DNA of 33,331 bases from contig NZ_JABULX010000040.1 of the NCBI RefSeq assembly GCF_013328345.1, positions 1 through 33,331 of the forward strand. Reading direction: 5' to 3'. This document shows, in pieces, positions 24,936 through 32,862 of this stretch. The stretch comes from Marinifaba aquimaris. Lineage in GTDB: Bacteria; Pseudomonadota; Gammaproteobacteria; Enterobacterales; Alteromonadaceae. Within the stretch, counting starts at the first letter, position 1, and each line of letters starts with the position of its first letter. The notes under the pieces were generated by a model, which worked only from the letters and a program-made list of their open reading frames with translations, did not search any database and was not told the origin of the DNA. A program made the position numbers and the translations under genes.

Positions 24936-26012
24936 ATGAGCATAACTCAATTAACTGTTGACTTGGGGGCTCGTAGCTACCCAATTCGTATCGGTTCTGG
25001 CTTAATCAACAAAGCCGAAGAATTCACTTCAATCATTAAAACTAAACGTGTAGTGGTTATTACCAACGACACGGTTAAACCAATCTACCTCGACACATTA
25101 TTAACATCACTTGCTGATTTTGATGTCAGTGCTTTTAGTCTGCCCGATGGAGAGCAGTATAAAACGCTTGATTCATTTGAGAAGGTTAATGCCTATTTAC
25201 TCGAGAATAACTGCGGTCGTGATACCACACTCGTTGCGCTTGGTGGTGGTGTTATTGGTGACTTAGTGGGTTTTGTTGCAGCCTGTTATCAGCGTGGCGT
25301 ACCTTTTGTTCAAGTGCCAACAACACTTTTATCTCAAGTAGATTCATCAGTTGGTGGTAAGACAGCTGTTAATCATCCATTAGGCAAGAATATGATAGGT
25401 GCTTTTAAGCAACCTGAAGCGGTAGTGATTGATGTCGATACTTTAAATACGCTACCAGCGCGTGAGTTTGCCGCAGGAATTTCTGAAGTACTCAAATACG
25501 GTTTAATTTGTGATAAAGCTTTTTGGAAATCGCTGATTGAAAATCAGCAACAAATAAAAGCGCTAGAGCAATCCTTTTTAATTGATATCATTTATAAATG
25601 TTGCGCAATTAAAGCGGATGTCGTTGCTCAAGATGAGCAAGAAAGGGGAGTGAGAGCACTGCTTAATCTTGGTCATACTTTCGGCCATGCGATAGAAGCT
25701 GAAATGGGTTACGGTGTATGGTTACACGGTGAAGCTGTTGCAACGGGAATGGTATTGGCAGCTAAAACCTCTCTCAATCGAGGCTACATTAGCCAGGCAG
25801 ATTACGATGAGATTAAACAAACAATTGCTGCATACGATTTACCAGTCGACAAGCCAGAAGAAATGGATTGCAGTGCGTTTATCAAACACATGATGCGTGA
25901 TAAAAAAGTGCAAAATAATGTGATGCGCTTTATTTTACCTAGTGAACTCGGTCAGAGTCAGCTTTATGCTGATGTGACTCAGCAAGAACTTGAGCAAGTA
26001 TTAGACGCTTAA
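24936..26012 (+). CDS. aroB: 3-dehydroquinate synthase
   Basis: The product has 358 residues (E. coli 362). It converts DAHP to 3-dehydroquinate with catalytic NAD and a divalent metal. Seen are the NAD-binding GGGVIGDLVGF, the QVDSSVGGKTAVNH segment, metal-ligand regions ISEVLKYG and NLGHTFGHAIE, and the later WLHGEAVATGM. It begins 21 bases after aroK, in the same operon. Confidence 0.96.
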   Translation: MSITQLTVDLGARSYPIRIGSGLINKAEEFTSIIKTKRVVVITNDTVKPIYLDTLLTSLADFDVSAFSLPDGEQYKTLDSFEKVNAYLLENNCGRDTTLVALGGGVIGDLVGFVAACYQRGVPFVQVPTTLLSQVDSSVGGKTAVNHPLGKNMIGAFKQPEAVVIDVDTLNTLPAREFAAGISEVLKYGLICDKAFWKSLIENQQQIKALEQSFLIDIIYKCCAIKADVVAQDEQERGVRALLNLGHTFGHAIEAEMGYGVWLHGEAVATGMVLAAKTSLNRGYISQADYDEIKQTIAAYDLPVDKPEEMDCSAFIKHMMRDKKVQNNVMRFILPSELGQSQLYADVTQQELEQVLDA

Positions 26013-26034
26013 TTTTCGTTTGGAGTGAGTGCAA

Positions 26035-27309
26035 ATGACTGCAAAAGTTACTGAGCGCTTGCTCCACAACCTTGCCTATTCAAATGCTATCATTGTTTAT
26101 AGTGATAGCATTGCGCTTAATCAACAATTGCATTTATTTGGTGACAAATACAATTTGTCATATGTTGCGACTTCAGCAGAAGATACCCTGCAAAGCCTTA
26201 GAAGTCAGGTAATTAATCAATTTTTTTCTAATCCGCTGCACAATCCTGAACTTACCTTAATTGAGCTATTTTCAGAGTTTGATAATGGGCAAGGCGATTA
26301 TGCCTTGTTGATCAAAGATTTTTATTGTCCTGAATTACTACAAGATCTCATCGCGTTAAACCAGTTATTTGCGCAGCGTATTAAAATTATTTTAGAGCTC
26401 GATAGTCAAAAAGCTGGTCAAGTTATTAGTAAAATTAAACAAGCTAAAAAGCCTGTTTCTTTGATTGGTGATATCACCCTTAATGAAGCCCATCAACATG
26501 ATGATTTTGCATCTTTCTTGCCGAAAACACCAAAAACTGTTTCTGCAGCGGTCAAATTATTTTTGATTTCTCTTGTGCTTATTATTGCCGTAGGTGTCTA
26601 TTTTTCTTGGGCGTACTTAAGTGTCGAGCCACAATCTAAAATCAACAAACAGGACAATGAAACCGTTTTACCAATTGAGCCGTCTATTGATAATGATATG
26701 GCTTTAATTTTTGCTGGTTCTGCAACTGCAACTGCAACTGCAACTGCAACTGCAACTGCAACTGCAACTGCAACTGCAACTGCAACAGAAGAAAAGTCTG
26801 TCCCTGAACCGCTGGCTCAAATTGAAATGAGTACTGACTTAACTACTCAATTTCAAGTCGCAGATAATAGTGCCCTAGAGACAGAGACAGAGACAGAGAC
26901 AGAGACAGAGACAGAGACAGAGACAGAGACAGAGACAGAGACAGAGACAGAGGCAGAGGAGTGGGTCCAAGATGCTGTGAAGCTTGTATCATATAGTGTC
27001 GATGACTTTGATGCTTATCAGGGAGATAATGCATGGTTCTTAGCTGCATCGGCAACCAGCTATGTGATTCAAATTACCCTAGTTTCTAGCCAATCTTTGC
27101 TCAATGAATACCTAACTGATCATAACTTGTTCGAGCATGTGAAAATTTATCACAGCAAAGGGCGATATGGCGTTGTCTATGGCTATTATGACAGTATACA
27201 ATCAGCCCAAACCGGTTTAGCTGAACTCAAAGAGCTAGCTGCAATACCAGCAAAAGATGCTTGGATAAAATCAATTAACGCCATTCAGCAACAAATACAA
27301 CAAGATTAG
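26035..27309 (+). CDS. damX: Cell-division protein DamX (SPOR domain) with microsatellite-encoded linker
   Basis: The product has 424 residues from ATG 26035, with TGGAG ten bases upstream; an in-frame GTG lies two codons earlier. The cytoplasmic N-domain (about 1-170) is followed by one membrane segment (about 173-196) and a long periplasmic linker. A C-terminal SPOR domain (about 340-420, YVIQITLVSSQSLLNEYL and GRYGVVYGYYDSIQSA) in this family binds denuded glycan at the septum. The linker holds two pure dipeptide runs, (Ala-Thr)11 and (Glu-Thr)12, encoded by hexanucleotide repeats. The gene position before dam supports the name. Its TAG shares one base with the dam GTG. Confidence 0.92.
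   Translation: MTAKVTERLLHNLAYSNAIIVYSDSIALNQQLHLFGDKYNLSYVATSAEDTLQSLRSQVINQFFSNPLHNPELTLIELFSEFDNGQGDYALLIKDFYCPELLQDLIALNQLFAQRIKIILELDSQKAGQVISKIKQAKKPVSLIGDITLNEAHQHDDFASFLPKTPKTVSAAVKLFLISLVLIIAVGVYFSWAYLSVEPQSKINKQDNETVLPIEPSIDNDMALIFAGSATATATATATATATATATATATEEKSVPEPLAQIEMSTDLTTQFQVADNSALETETETETETETETETETETETETEAEEWVQDAVKLVSYSVDDFDAYQGDNAWFLAASATSYVIQITLVSSQSLLNEYLTDHNLFEHVKIYHSKGRYGVVYGYYDSIQSAQTGLAELKELAAIPAKDAWIKSINAIQQQIQQD
26722..26787 (+). repeat. Hexanucleotide microsatellite GCAACT x 10 plus GCAACA
   Basis: Ten perfect GCAACT units and one final GCAACA (66 bases) lie within damX and encode alternating Ala-Thr. Because the unit is six bases, gain or loss of copies changes linker length by two residues without a frameshift. 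The unbroken codon identity suggests recent slippage-driven expansion. Confidence 0.97.
26878..26949 (+). repeat. Hexanucleotide microsatellite GAGACA x 12
   Basis: Twelve perfect GAGACA units (72 bases) encode alternating Glu-Thr, followed by a decayed GAGGCA unit. The array lies 90 bases after the first array, in the same periplasmic linker of damX. It is in-frame and length-variable in principle. The Leu-Ser frame on the opposite strand is its shadow. Confidence 0.97.
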
Positions 27310-28136
27310 TGATTCCTTTGACTAAAGTCAGACCTTTTTTAAAATGGGCAGGTGGCAAATTTGCTCTGTCTGAACAGATAAATCAGTTACTACCTGCAGG
27401 TGACACACTTGTTGAACCTTTTGTTGGTGCGGGTGCGGTTTTTCTCAACAATCACGATTTTACACGCTACCAACTTAACGATATCAATCCAGATCTCATT
27501 AACCTGTATAAGCACTTACAGAAAAAACCTGAAGTGTTGGTTAAAAAAACGGCCAAGCTATTTACAGATAAGCACAACAACTCAGAAAGCTACTACCAAC
27601 TCAGAGATAAATTCAACCAGGCTCGTAATGGTATTGATAAGTCCGCAATATTTATTTATTTAAATCGCCATGGCTACAATGGCCTGTGTCGATATAATCG
27701 CTCCGGAGGGTTTAATGTTCCTTTTGGACGTTACAAAAAGCCATATTTTCCAGAACGAGAAATGTACTTTTTTGCTGAAAAATCTCAGCGAGCCACCTTC
27801 ACCTGCAAAGACTTCAAGAGTGTAATTCGCACTGCAAAAGCCAATAGTGTGATCTATTGCGATCCGCCTTATGCTCATTTAAACCCAGAAAAAGCTAACT
27901 CCTTTACTGGCTATGCGGGTAATAAGTTTGAGCAAAAAGAACAGGCAGATTTGGCAGATCTTGCTATTAAATCAAGCGCTAAATCAATCCCTGTGCTTAT
28001 CAGTAACCACGATACACAATTAACGCGCGAGATATATGCAAAAGCTGAATCAAGCTATATTCAAGTTAGACGTTATATCAGTAGAGAAGCAAATAATCGC
28101 AAACCTGTTCAAGAAGTATTTGCACTGTTTAAGTAA
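27309..28136 (+). CDS. dam: DNA adenine methylase Dam
   Basis: The product has 275 residues (E. coli 278). It methylates adenine in GATC for mismatch-repair strand choice and replication control. The SAM motif is VEPFVGAGAVFLN near residue 40, preceded by FLKWAGGKF at the N-terminus. The catalytic motif is DPPY (185-188), as in D12-class methyltransferases, and NRHGYNGLCRYN is typical of Dam. The GTG start overlaps the last base of the damX stop codon, so translation is probably coupled; no strong ribosome-binding site is seen. Confidence 0.95.
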   Translation: MIPLTKVRPFLKWAGGKFALSEQINQLLPAGDTLVEPFVGAGAVFLNNHDFTRYQLNDINPDLINLYKHLQKKPEVLVKKTAKLFTDKHNNSESYYQLRDKFNQARNGIDKSAIFIYLNRHGYNGLCRYNRSGGFNVPFGRYKKPYFPEREMYFFAEKSQRATFTCKDFKSVIRTAKANSVIYCDPPYAHLNPEKANSFTGYAGNKFEQKEQADLADLAIKSSAKSIPVLISNHDTQLTREIYAKAESSYIQVRRYISREANNRKPVQEVFALFK

Positions 28137-28144
28137 AACGACTC

Positions 28145-28336
28145 TTAGCTGCTGAGTACCCAGTCAACCAGTAGTATTAGGCTTGTAATCAAACAGACTA
28201 CAATAATAACTCCACTTATAATGAAGCGGGTGGCACTTTGGTGTTGAAAATCTTGCTGACGCCTATTCTCTGATTGCACACCAAAGATTGCTGCTATGGC
28301 ACTTTTGAATGAGTTAAACCAACCTGGGTCTGACAC
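28145..28336 (-). CDS. DUF2970 small membrane protein
   Basis: The product has 63 residues from GTG 28336, three bases after the trkH stop. A TTG at 28351 would add five residues and overlap trkH. The N-terminal WFNSFKSAIAAIFGVQSENRRQQDF is the DUF2970 signature, followed by one C-terminal membrane helix (IISGVIIVVCLITSLILLV). Its function is unknown. Longer in-frame extensions into trkH are shadow. It follows trkH directly, so the two are likely co-transcribed, and it converges on dam 8 bases away. Confidence 0.75.
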   Translation of the reverse strand: MSDPGWFNSFKSAIAAIFGVQSENRRQQDFQHQSATRFIISGVIIVVCLITSLILLVDWVLSS

Positions 28337-28338
28337 TT

Positions 28339-29790
28339 TTATGCGCGCCAAAACATTGGGGTGAATAATACGAGTAAAGTGAAGATCTCTAAACGGCCAA
28401 AGATCATCGCGATAACGAGGATCCATTTACCGACATCAGGTATATCACCAAAGTGAGCGGCTACTTCACCAAGCCCCGGACCTAGGTTATTTAAACACGC
28501 CGCAGTAGCTGAGAAAGCAGTTATATTATCTAGACCTGTTGCCAGTAGCGCCAGCATAATTAAAACGAATACAACAGCGTAGGCAGAGAAAAACCCCCAT
28601 ACTGCATCAACGACTTTATCAGGTAGGGCTTTTTTACCTAGCTTGATACAAAATACTGCTTTGGGATGTACCAGGCGGTTAAGCTCGCGTTGACCCTGTA
28701 AGTAAAGTAAAAATACTCGCACTACTTTCATTCCACCACCAGTTGAACCTGCACAGCCACCAATGAAAGATGAGAAAACGAGCAATAATGGAAGGAGTAA
28801 AGGCCAGGTTGCAAATGAATCGGTTGCAAACCCCGCTGTGGTACTGATCGATACTGCTTGGAACATGGCATGGTTAAAGGCTAGCTCTGGCGTTTCAAAT
28901 ACATCATGGTTAAACAGTACATAGAAACAAATTAAAGTCAGTACTACTTGTATAGCGATAAATACTTTGAATTCGGTGTCTCTTAAATAACCCATAATGG
29001 TTTTACCGCGAACGGCGCCATAATGTAGAGCAAAGTTGATACCTGAAATGATAAGAAATACAACGCAAATTGTATTAATTAAAGGGCTATTAAAGTGGCC
29101 GATACTGGCATCGTAAGTTGAAAAGCCGCCAATGGCTATCGTGGAAAACGAATGGCATATCGCATCAAATAAACTCATGCCTGCTAACCAGTAAGCCAGT
29201 GCACAAGTGACTGTGAGTGTCAGATAAATGTACCAAAGGTGTTTAGCGGTATCGGCAATTCTCGGTGTCATCTTCGAGTCTTTTACCGGACCAGGTGTTT
29301 CTGCGCGATATAGCTGCATACCACCAATACCTAACATAGGTAATACCGCTACGGCTAACACGATTATCCCCATACCACCAAGCCATTGCAGTTGCTGGCG
29401 GTAAAACTGAACTGCTTTGGGCAGGTATTCAATACCGGTTAGAACGGTTGCCCCGGTTGTAGTAAGGCCTGAGAAACTTTCAAAAACAGCGTCTGATAAC
29501 GTTAAATCAGGCTCTTCAAGTAGTGTTAGCGGGACTGAACCAAATGCGCCAAGTACGAGCCAAAAGGAGACAACAATAAGAAAGCCTTCACGGGCTTTTA
29601 AATCGCCTTTTTGTTTGCGCTGGGGATACCACATCATCATGCCAGCGGTTAGGGTGAACATAAATGCTAAAACAAAGGGCAAACCAGCACCGTCTTTGTA
29701 AATCAAAGAGACAAGGGCTGGTGGGATCATTGTTGAGCTAAATAGCGCAACTAGGATACCTAATATTCTGATTATCGAGCGATATTGCAT
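28339..29790 (-). CDS. trkH: Trk potassium uptake channel subunit TrkH
   Basis: The product has 483 residues, the same length as E. coli TrkH. It is a polytopic inner-membrane protein with about ten or more hydrophobic helices. The pore-loop filter segments typical of the family are seen as SGLTTTGATVL, STIAIGGFSTYD, STTAGFATDS and NNLGPGLGEV. It ends GRLEIFTLLVLFTPMFWRA, close to E. coli. TrkH works with the NAD-binding regulator TrkA, which is not in the window. The order yigZ-trkH is as in E. coli; the gap to yigZ is 33 bases. Confidence 0.96.
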   Translation of the reverse strand: MQYRSIIRILGILVALFSSTMIPPALVSLIYKDGAGLPFVLAFMFTLTAGMMMWYPQRKQKGDLKAREGFLIVVSFWLVLGAFGSVPLTLLEEPDLTLSDAVFESFSGLTTTGATVLTGIEYLPKAVQFYRQQLQWLGGMGIIVLAVAVLPMLGIGGMQLYRAETPGPVKDSKMTPRIADTAKHLWYIYLTLTVTCALAYWLAGMSLFDAICHSFSTIAIGGFSTYDASIGHFNSPLINTICVVFLIISGINFALHYGAVRGKTIMGYLRDTEFKVFIAIQVVLTLICFYVLFNHDVFETPELAFNHAMFQAVSISTTAGFATDSFATWPLLLPLLLVFSSFIGGCAGSTGGGMKVVRVFLLYLQGQRELNRLVHPKAVFCIKLGKKALPDKVVDAVWGFFSAYAVVFVLIMLALLATGLDNITAFSATAACLNNLGPGLGEVAAHFGDIPDVGKWILVIAMIFGRLEIFTLLVLFTPMFWRA

Positions 29791-29823
29791 TTATATTTCT
29801 TATTAACTGACTTAACAGAAGCT

Positions 29824-30432
29824 CTAATCTAGCGGTATTAACAACAGCTGAAGAGGCTGAAGAGATTGCTCCAAATTGTCGCTGTTCATTTGCGGCAAAG
29901 CAAGGTGTATTTCAACACTATCTTGATAATTTGTGGTGATTAATTCACCTTCAAACTGTTTGATAAGAAAGTTGACCTGATCTACTTCACCATACTGACA
30001 TTGGATCTTAAATTGGCTTTTCGGAACAAAAATTTTGCTCTCAAGGCGCTCAAGTGCTTGTTTCACGCCACCACCGTAAGCTTTGACTAACCCACCTGTA
30101 CCGAGCTTAATTCCCCCGGAATATCGTGTTGTTACAGCTAAAATATGCCCTAAACCACTACCTTGTAATGTAGCTAGCATTGGCTTGCCAGCAGTACCGC
30201 TAGGCTCTCCATCATCAGAAAAACCATATTGCTGTCCATCATGAGGGGGACCGGCTACAAATGCAGAACAATGGTGCCTCGCTGTAGGGTGTTGCTGTTT
30301 TATTTCTGCTATTTTTTGTTTGGCTTGCTCGTTATTTGCCACGTAATGTAATTCCGTGATAAATCGACTTTTTTTGATTTCTTCAACAAACTCAGCCGAT
30401 TTAGCAGGAATGGAATAGGGTGTTGGATTCAT
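29824..30432 (-). CDS. yigZ: YigZ / IMPACT family protein
   Basis: The product has 202 residues from ATG 30432 (MNPTPYSIPAKSAEF), which lines up with the E. coli start. An ATG nine codons upstream (30459) is possible but less likely. The IMPACT N-domain carries EIKKSRFIT, ARHHCSAFVAG, GFSDDGEPSGTAGKPML and TRYSGGIKLGTGGLVKAYGGG, all hallmark motifs. A smaller C-terminal DUF1949 domain follows. The eukaryotic relative IMPACT modulates GCN2; the bacterial role is unclear. It heads the yigZ-trkH-DUF2970 set and is divergent from ugd. Confidence 0.94.
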   Translation of the reverse strand: MNPTPYSIPAKSAEFVEEIKKSRFITELHYVANNEQAKQKIAEIKQQHPTARHHCSAFVAGPPHDGQQYGFSDDGEPSGTAGKPMLATLQGSGLGHILAVTTRYSGGIKLGTGGLVKAYGGGVKQALERLESKIFVPKSQFKIQCQYGEVDQVNFLIKQFEGELITTNYQDSVEIHLALPQMNSDNLEQSLQPLQLLLIPLD

Positions 30433-30560
30433 ATCAATCACATCATTCGACAAATGCATAACAATTGTCTATTTATTATGGCGCTGATGAGAATTGCGTC
30501 ATAGATTTTGTAACAAAATGCGTTCATAATACACGCATAAATAGCATTAAGGAAAATACC

Positions 30561-31727
30561 ATGAAAATTGCGGTCGCAGGTACGGGTTATGTTGGTTTAT
30601 CTAACGCCATGTTACTGGCACAACATAATGAAGTTATCGCCGTTGATATAGTGGCAGAAAAAGTGGCGATGTTAAATGATCGTAAATCGCCAATTGCCGA
30701 TACGGAAATTGAAGACTTTCTTGCCAATAAAGAAATTAATTTTACCGCTACGTTAGACAAAGAAAAAGCTTACAAAGATGCAGAATTTGTCGTTATTGCT
30801 ACCCCAACTGATTATGATGTAGAAACAAACTACTTCAATACTCGCTCTGTTGAGGCGGTCATCAAAGATGTGATGGCAATTAACCCAGAAGCGGTAATGG
30901 TAATCAAATCTACTGTGCCTGTTGGTTATACCAAAACCGTTAAACAGCAGCTTTGCTGTAACAACCTAATGTTCTCACCTGAGTTTTTACGTGAAGGTAA
31001 AGCGTTGTACGACAATTTGCACCCTTCGCGTATTATTGTTGGCGAGCGTTCTGAGCGTGCTCAAACCTTTGCTAACCTGCTTAAGCAAGGCGCAATTAAG
31101 CAAGAAATTGACGTGTTATTTACCGATTCAACAGAAGCTGAGGCGGTTAAATTATTCTCTAACACTTACCTTGCAATGCGTGTTGCTTACTTCAATGAAC
31201 TTGACTCATATGCTGAAGCTCATGGTTTGAACTCGCGTCAAATTATCGAAGGTGTAGGCTTAGACCCTCGAATTGGCAATCATTACAACAACCCTTCATT
31301 TGGCTACGGTGGTTACTGTTTACCAAAAGATACTAAACAGTTACTCGCTAACTACCAAGCTGTACCTAATAATATGATCCGTGCGATCGTTGATGCCAAT
31401 ACAACGCGTAAAGATTTTATTGCTTACTCTATCTTAGAGCGCAATCCTAAAGTAGTTGGTATTCACCGTCTGATTATGAAGTCTGGCTCTGATAATTTCC
31501 GTGCTTCAGCCATCCAGGGCATTATGAAGCGTATCAAAGCAAAAGGTGTTGAAGTTGTTGTATACGAACCAGTATTGGAAGATGACACTTTCTTCCACTC
31601 TCGTGTTATGAAAGACTTTGAAGAGTTTAAGCAAACAGCAGATGTTATTGTTGCTAACCGTTTAACTGATGAATTAAATGACGTAGTGGATAAAGTTTAC
31701 ACACGTGATTTATTCGGTAGTGACTAA
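30561..31727 (+). CDS. ugd: UDP-glucose 6-dehydrogenase
   Basis: The product has 388 residues from ATG 30561, with AAGGA about 8 bases upstream. The frame extends to 30465, but the extension is not conserved-looking. It oxidises UDP-glucose twice with NAD to UDP-glucuronate. The N-terminal [10 protein letters not shown] binds NAD, the [11 protein letters not shown] and FSPEFLREG segments are conserved, and the catalytic cysteine is C253 in GGYCLPKDT. The length equals E. coli Ugd. It is followed by a terminator and then by an epimerase that would use its product. Confidence 0.95.
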   Translation: MKIAVAGTGYVGLSNAMLLAQHNEVIAVDIVAEKVAMLNDRKSPIADTEIEDFLANKEINFTATLDKEKAYKDAEFVVIATPTDYDVETNYFNTRSVEAVIKDVMAINPEAVMVIKSTVPVGYTKTVKQQLCCNNLMFSPEFLREGKALYDNLHPSRIIVGERSERAQTFANLLKQGAIKQEIDVLFTDSTEAEAVKLFSNTYLAMRVAYFNELDSYAEAHGLNSRQIIEGVGLDPRIGNHYNNPSFGYGGYCLPKDTKQLLANYQAVPNNMIRAIVDANTTRKDFIAYSILERNPKVVGIHRLIMKSGSDNFRASAIQGIMKRIKAKGVEVVVYEPVLEDDTFFHSRVMKDFEEFKQTADVIVANRLTDELNDVVDKVYTRDLFGSD

Positions 31728-31754
31728 CGATTGCTTCATATCTATTGATTGACT

Positions 31755-31780
31755 AAGCGCCTGTATGGCGCTTTTTGTTT
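31755..31780 (+). terminator. Intrinsic terminator after ugd
   Basis: Stem AAGCGCC/GGCGCTT (31755-31761 with 31767-31773) then TTTGTTTT. It lies between ugd and the epimerase, so the latter may also have its own promoter. Confidence 0.82.
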
Positions 31781-31811
31781 TCCAGGGTTAAACAAGTAAA
31801 GGGAAATTCTA

Positions 31812-32813
31812 ATGAAATTTTTGGTCACTGGCGCAGCTGGTTTTATTGGTAACTTTGTAGCTGAACGCTTATGCCAACAAGGTCATCAAGTTATTGGTCT
31901 TGATAACTTGAATGACTACTACGATCCTAACCTTAAACTTGCTCGCTTGAAGCGACTTGAAGGTGTTGAGTTATTCACTTTTGTAAAAATGGATTTAGCC
32001 GATAGAGAGGGGATTGCTAAGCTATTTGCAGATGAGCAGTTTGACCGTGTTATTCATTTAGCTGCTCAGGCCGGTGTACGTTATTCATTAGAAAACCCTA
32101 TGTCATATATCGATTCCAACATGGTTGGTATGGCAACGATTTTAGAGGGCTGCCGACACAATAAAGTTAAGCACTTAGTTTATGCATCTTCTAGCTCTGT
32201 TTACGGCATGAACCCTAAAATGCCATTTGCAACGAGTGATAGTGTTGACCACCCTGTTTCACTTTATGCGGCAACTAAAAAGTCAAACGAGTTGATGGCT
32301 CACAGTTATTCTCATCTATACGATATACCAACAACTGGCCTCAGGTTCTTCACTGTTTATGGTCCTTGGGGGCGCCCTGATATGGCTCCTTTCCTATTTA
32401 CTGATGCCATTCTTAACGACAGAGAAATCAAAGTGTTTAATCACGGTAAGATGAAGCGTGATTTCACCTATATTGATGATATTGTCGAAGGTATTATTCG
32501 CATTCAGGATGTGATCCCAGCGCGAAATGCCGATGACCCAAATACTGACCCATCAACCAGTAAGGCACCTTATAAAATCTTTAATATTGGGAACAATGAG
32601 CCAATTCAATTAATGACTTTTATCGAGTCGATTGAAAAAGCGGCAGGAAAAGAAGCGCAGAAAAACTATATGCCAATGCAACCAGGCGATGTTCCGGCTA
32701 CATTTGCTGATATTGATAGTTTACAGCAAGCTGTAGGCTTTAAACCTGATACTGATATAGAAACAGGCATGCAAGCTTTTGTTGATTGGTATAAAGCTTA
32801 TTATCAAAGTTAA
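31812..32813 (+). CDS. UDP-glucuronate 4-epimerase (NAD-dependent SDR)
   Basis: The product has 333 residues. It is an extended short-chain dehydrogenase: the NAD motif is GAAGFIG (7-13) and the catalytic pair is Tyr152 and Lys156 in YAATKK, with an upstream serine-rich SSSSVYG. The LDNLNDYYDPNLKLARL, AAQAGVRYSLENP and GPWGRPDMAPFLFT segments are characteristic of the LpsL/CapI group, which interconverts UDP-glucuronate and UDP-galacturonate. Standing next to ugd, it would complete UDP-glucose to UDP-galacturonate for lipopolysaccharide, capsule or exopolysaccharide. The epimerase class is strongly supported; substrate specificity is inferred from motifs and context. Confidence 0.88.
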   Translation: MKFLVTGAAGFIGNFVAERLCQQGHQVIGLDNLNDYYDPNLKLARLKRLEGVELFTFVKMDLADREGIAKLFADEQFDRVIHLAAQAGVRYSLENPMSYIDSNMVGMATILEGCRHNKVKHLVYASSSSVYGMNPKMPFATSDSVDHPVSLYAATKKSNELMAHSYSHLYDIPTTGLRFFTVYGPWGRPDMAPFLFTDAILNDREIKVFNHGKMKRDFTYIDDIVEGIIRIQDVIPARNADDPNTDPSTSKAPYKIFNIGNNEPIQLMTFIESIEKAAGKEAQKNYMPMQPGDVPATFADIDSLQQAVGFKPDTDIETGMQAFVDWYKAYYQS

Positions 32814-32825
32814 AAGATAGACAAT

Positions 32826-32854
32826 AAAAAAGCCCGTTAAAAACGGGCTTTTTT
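32826..32854. terminator. Intrinsic terminator after the epimerase (bidirectional form)
   Basis: Stem AAAAAAGCCCGTT/AACGGGCTTTTTT (32826-32838 with 32842-32854) with a three-base loop and T-runs on both strands. The IS element begins 9 bases beyond it. Confidence 0.92.
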
Positions 32855-32862
32855 ATTGAGTT

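Noticed and set aside
26843-27055. Minus-strand frame rich in Leu-Ser repeats
   Set aside because: It is the complement of the GAGACA array in damX, with no ribosome-binding site or other domain.
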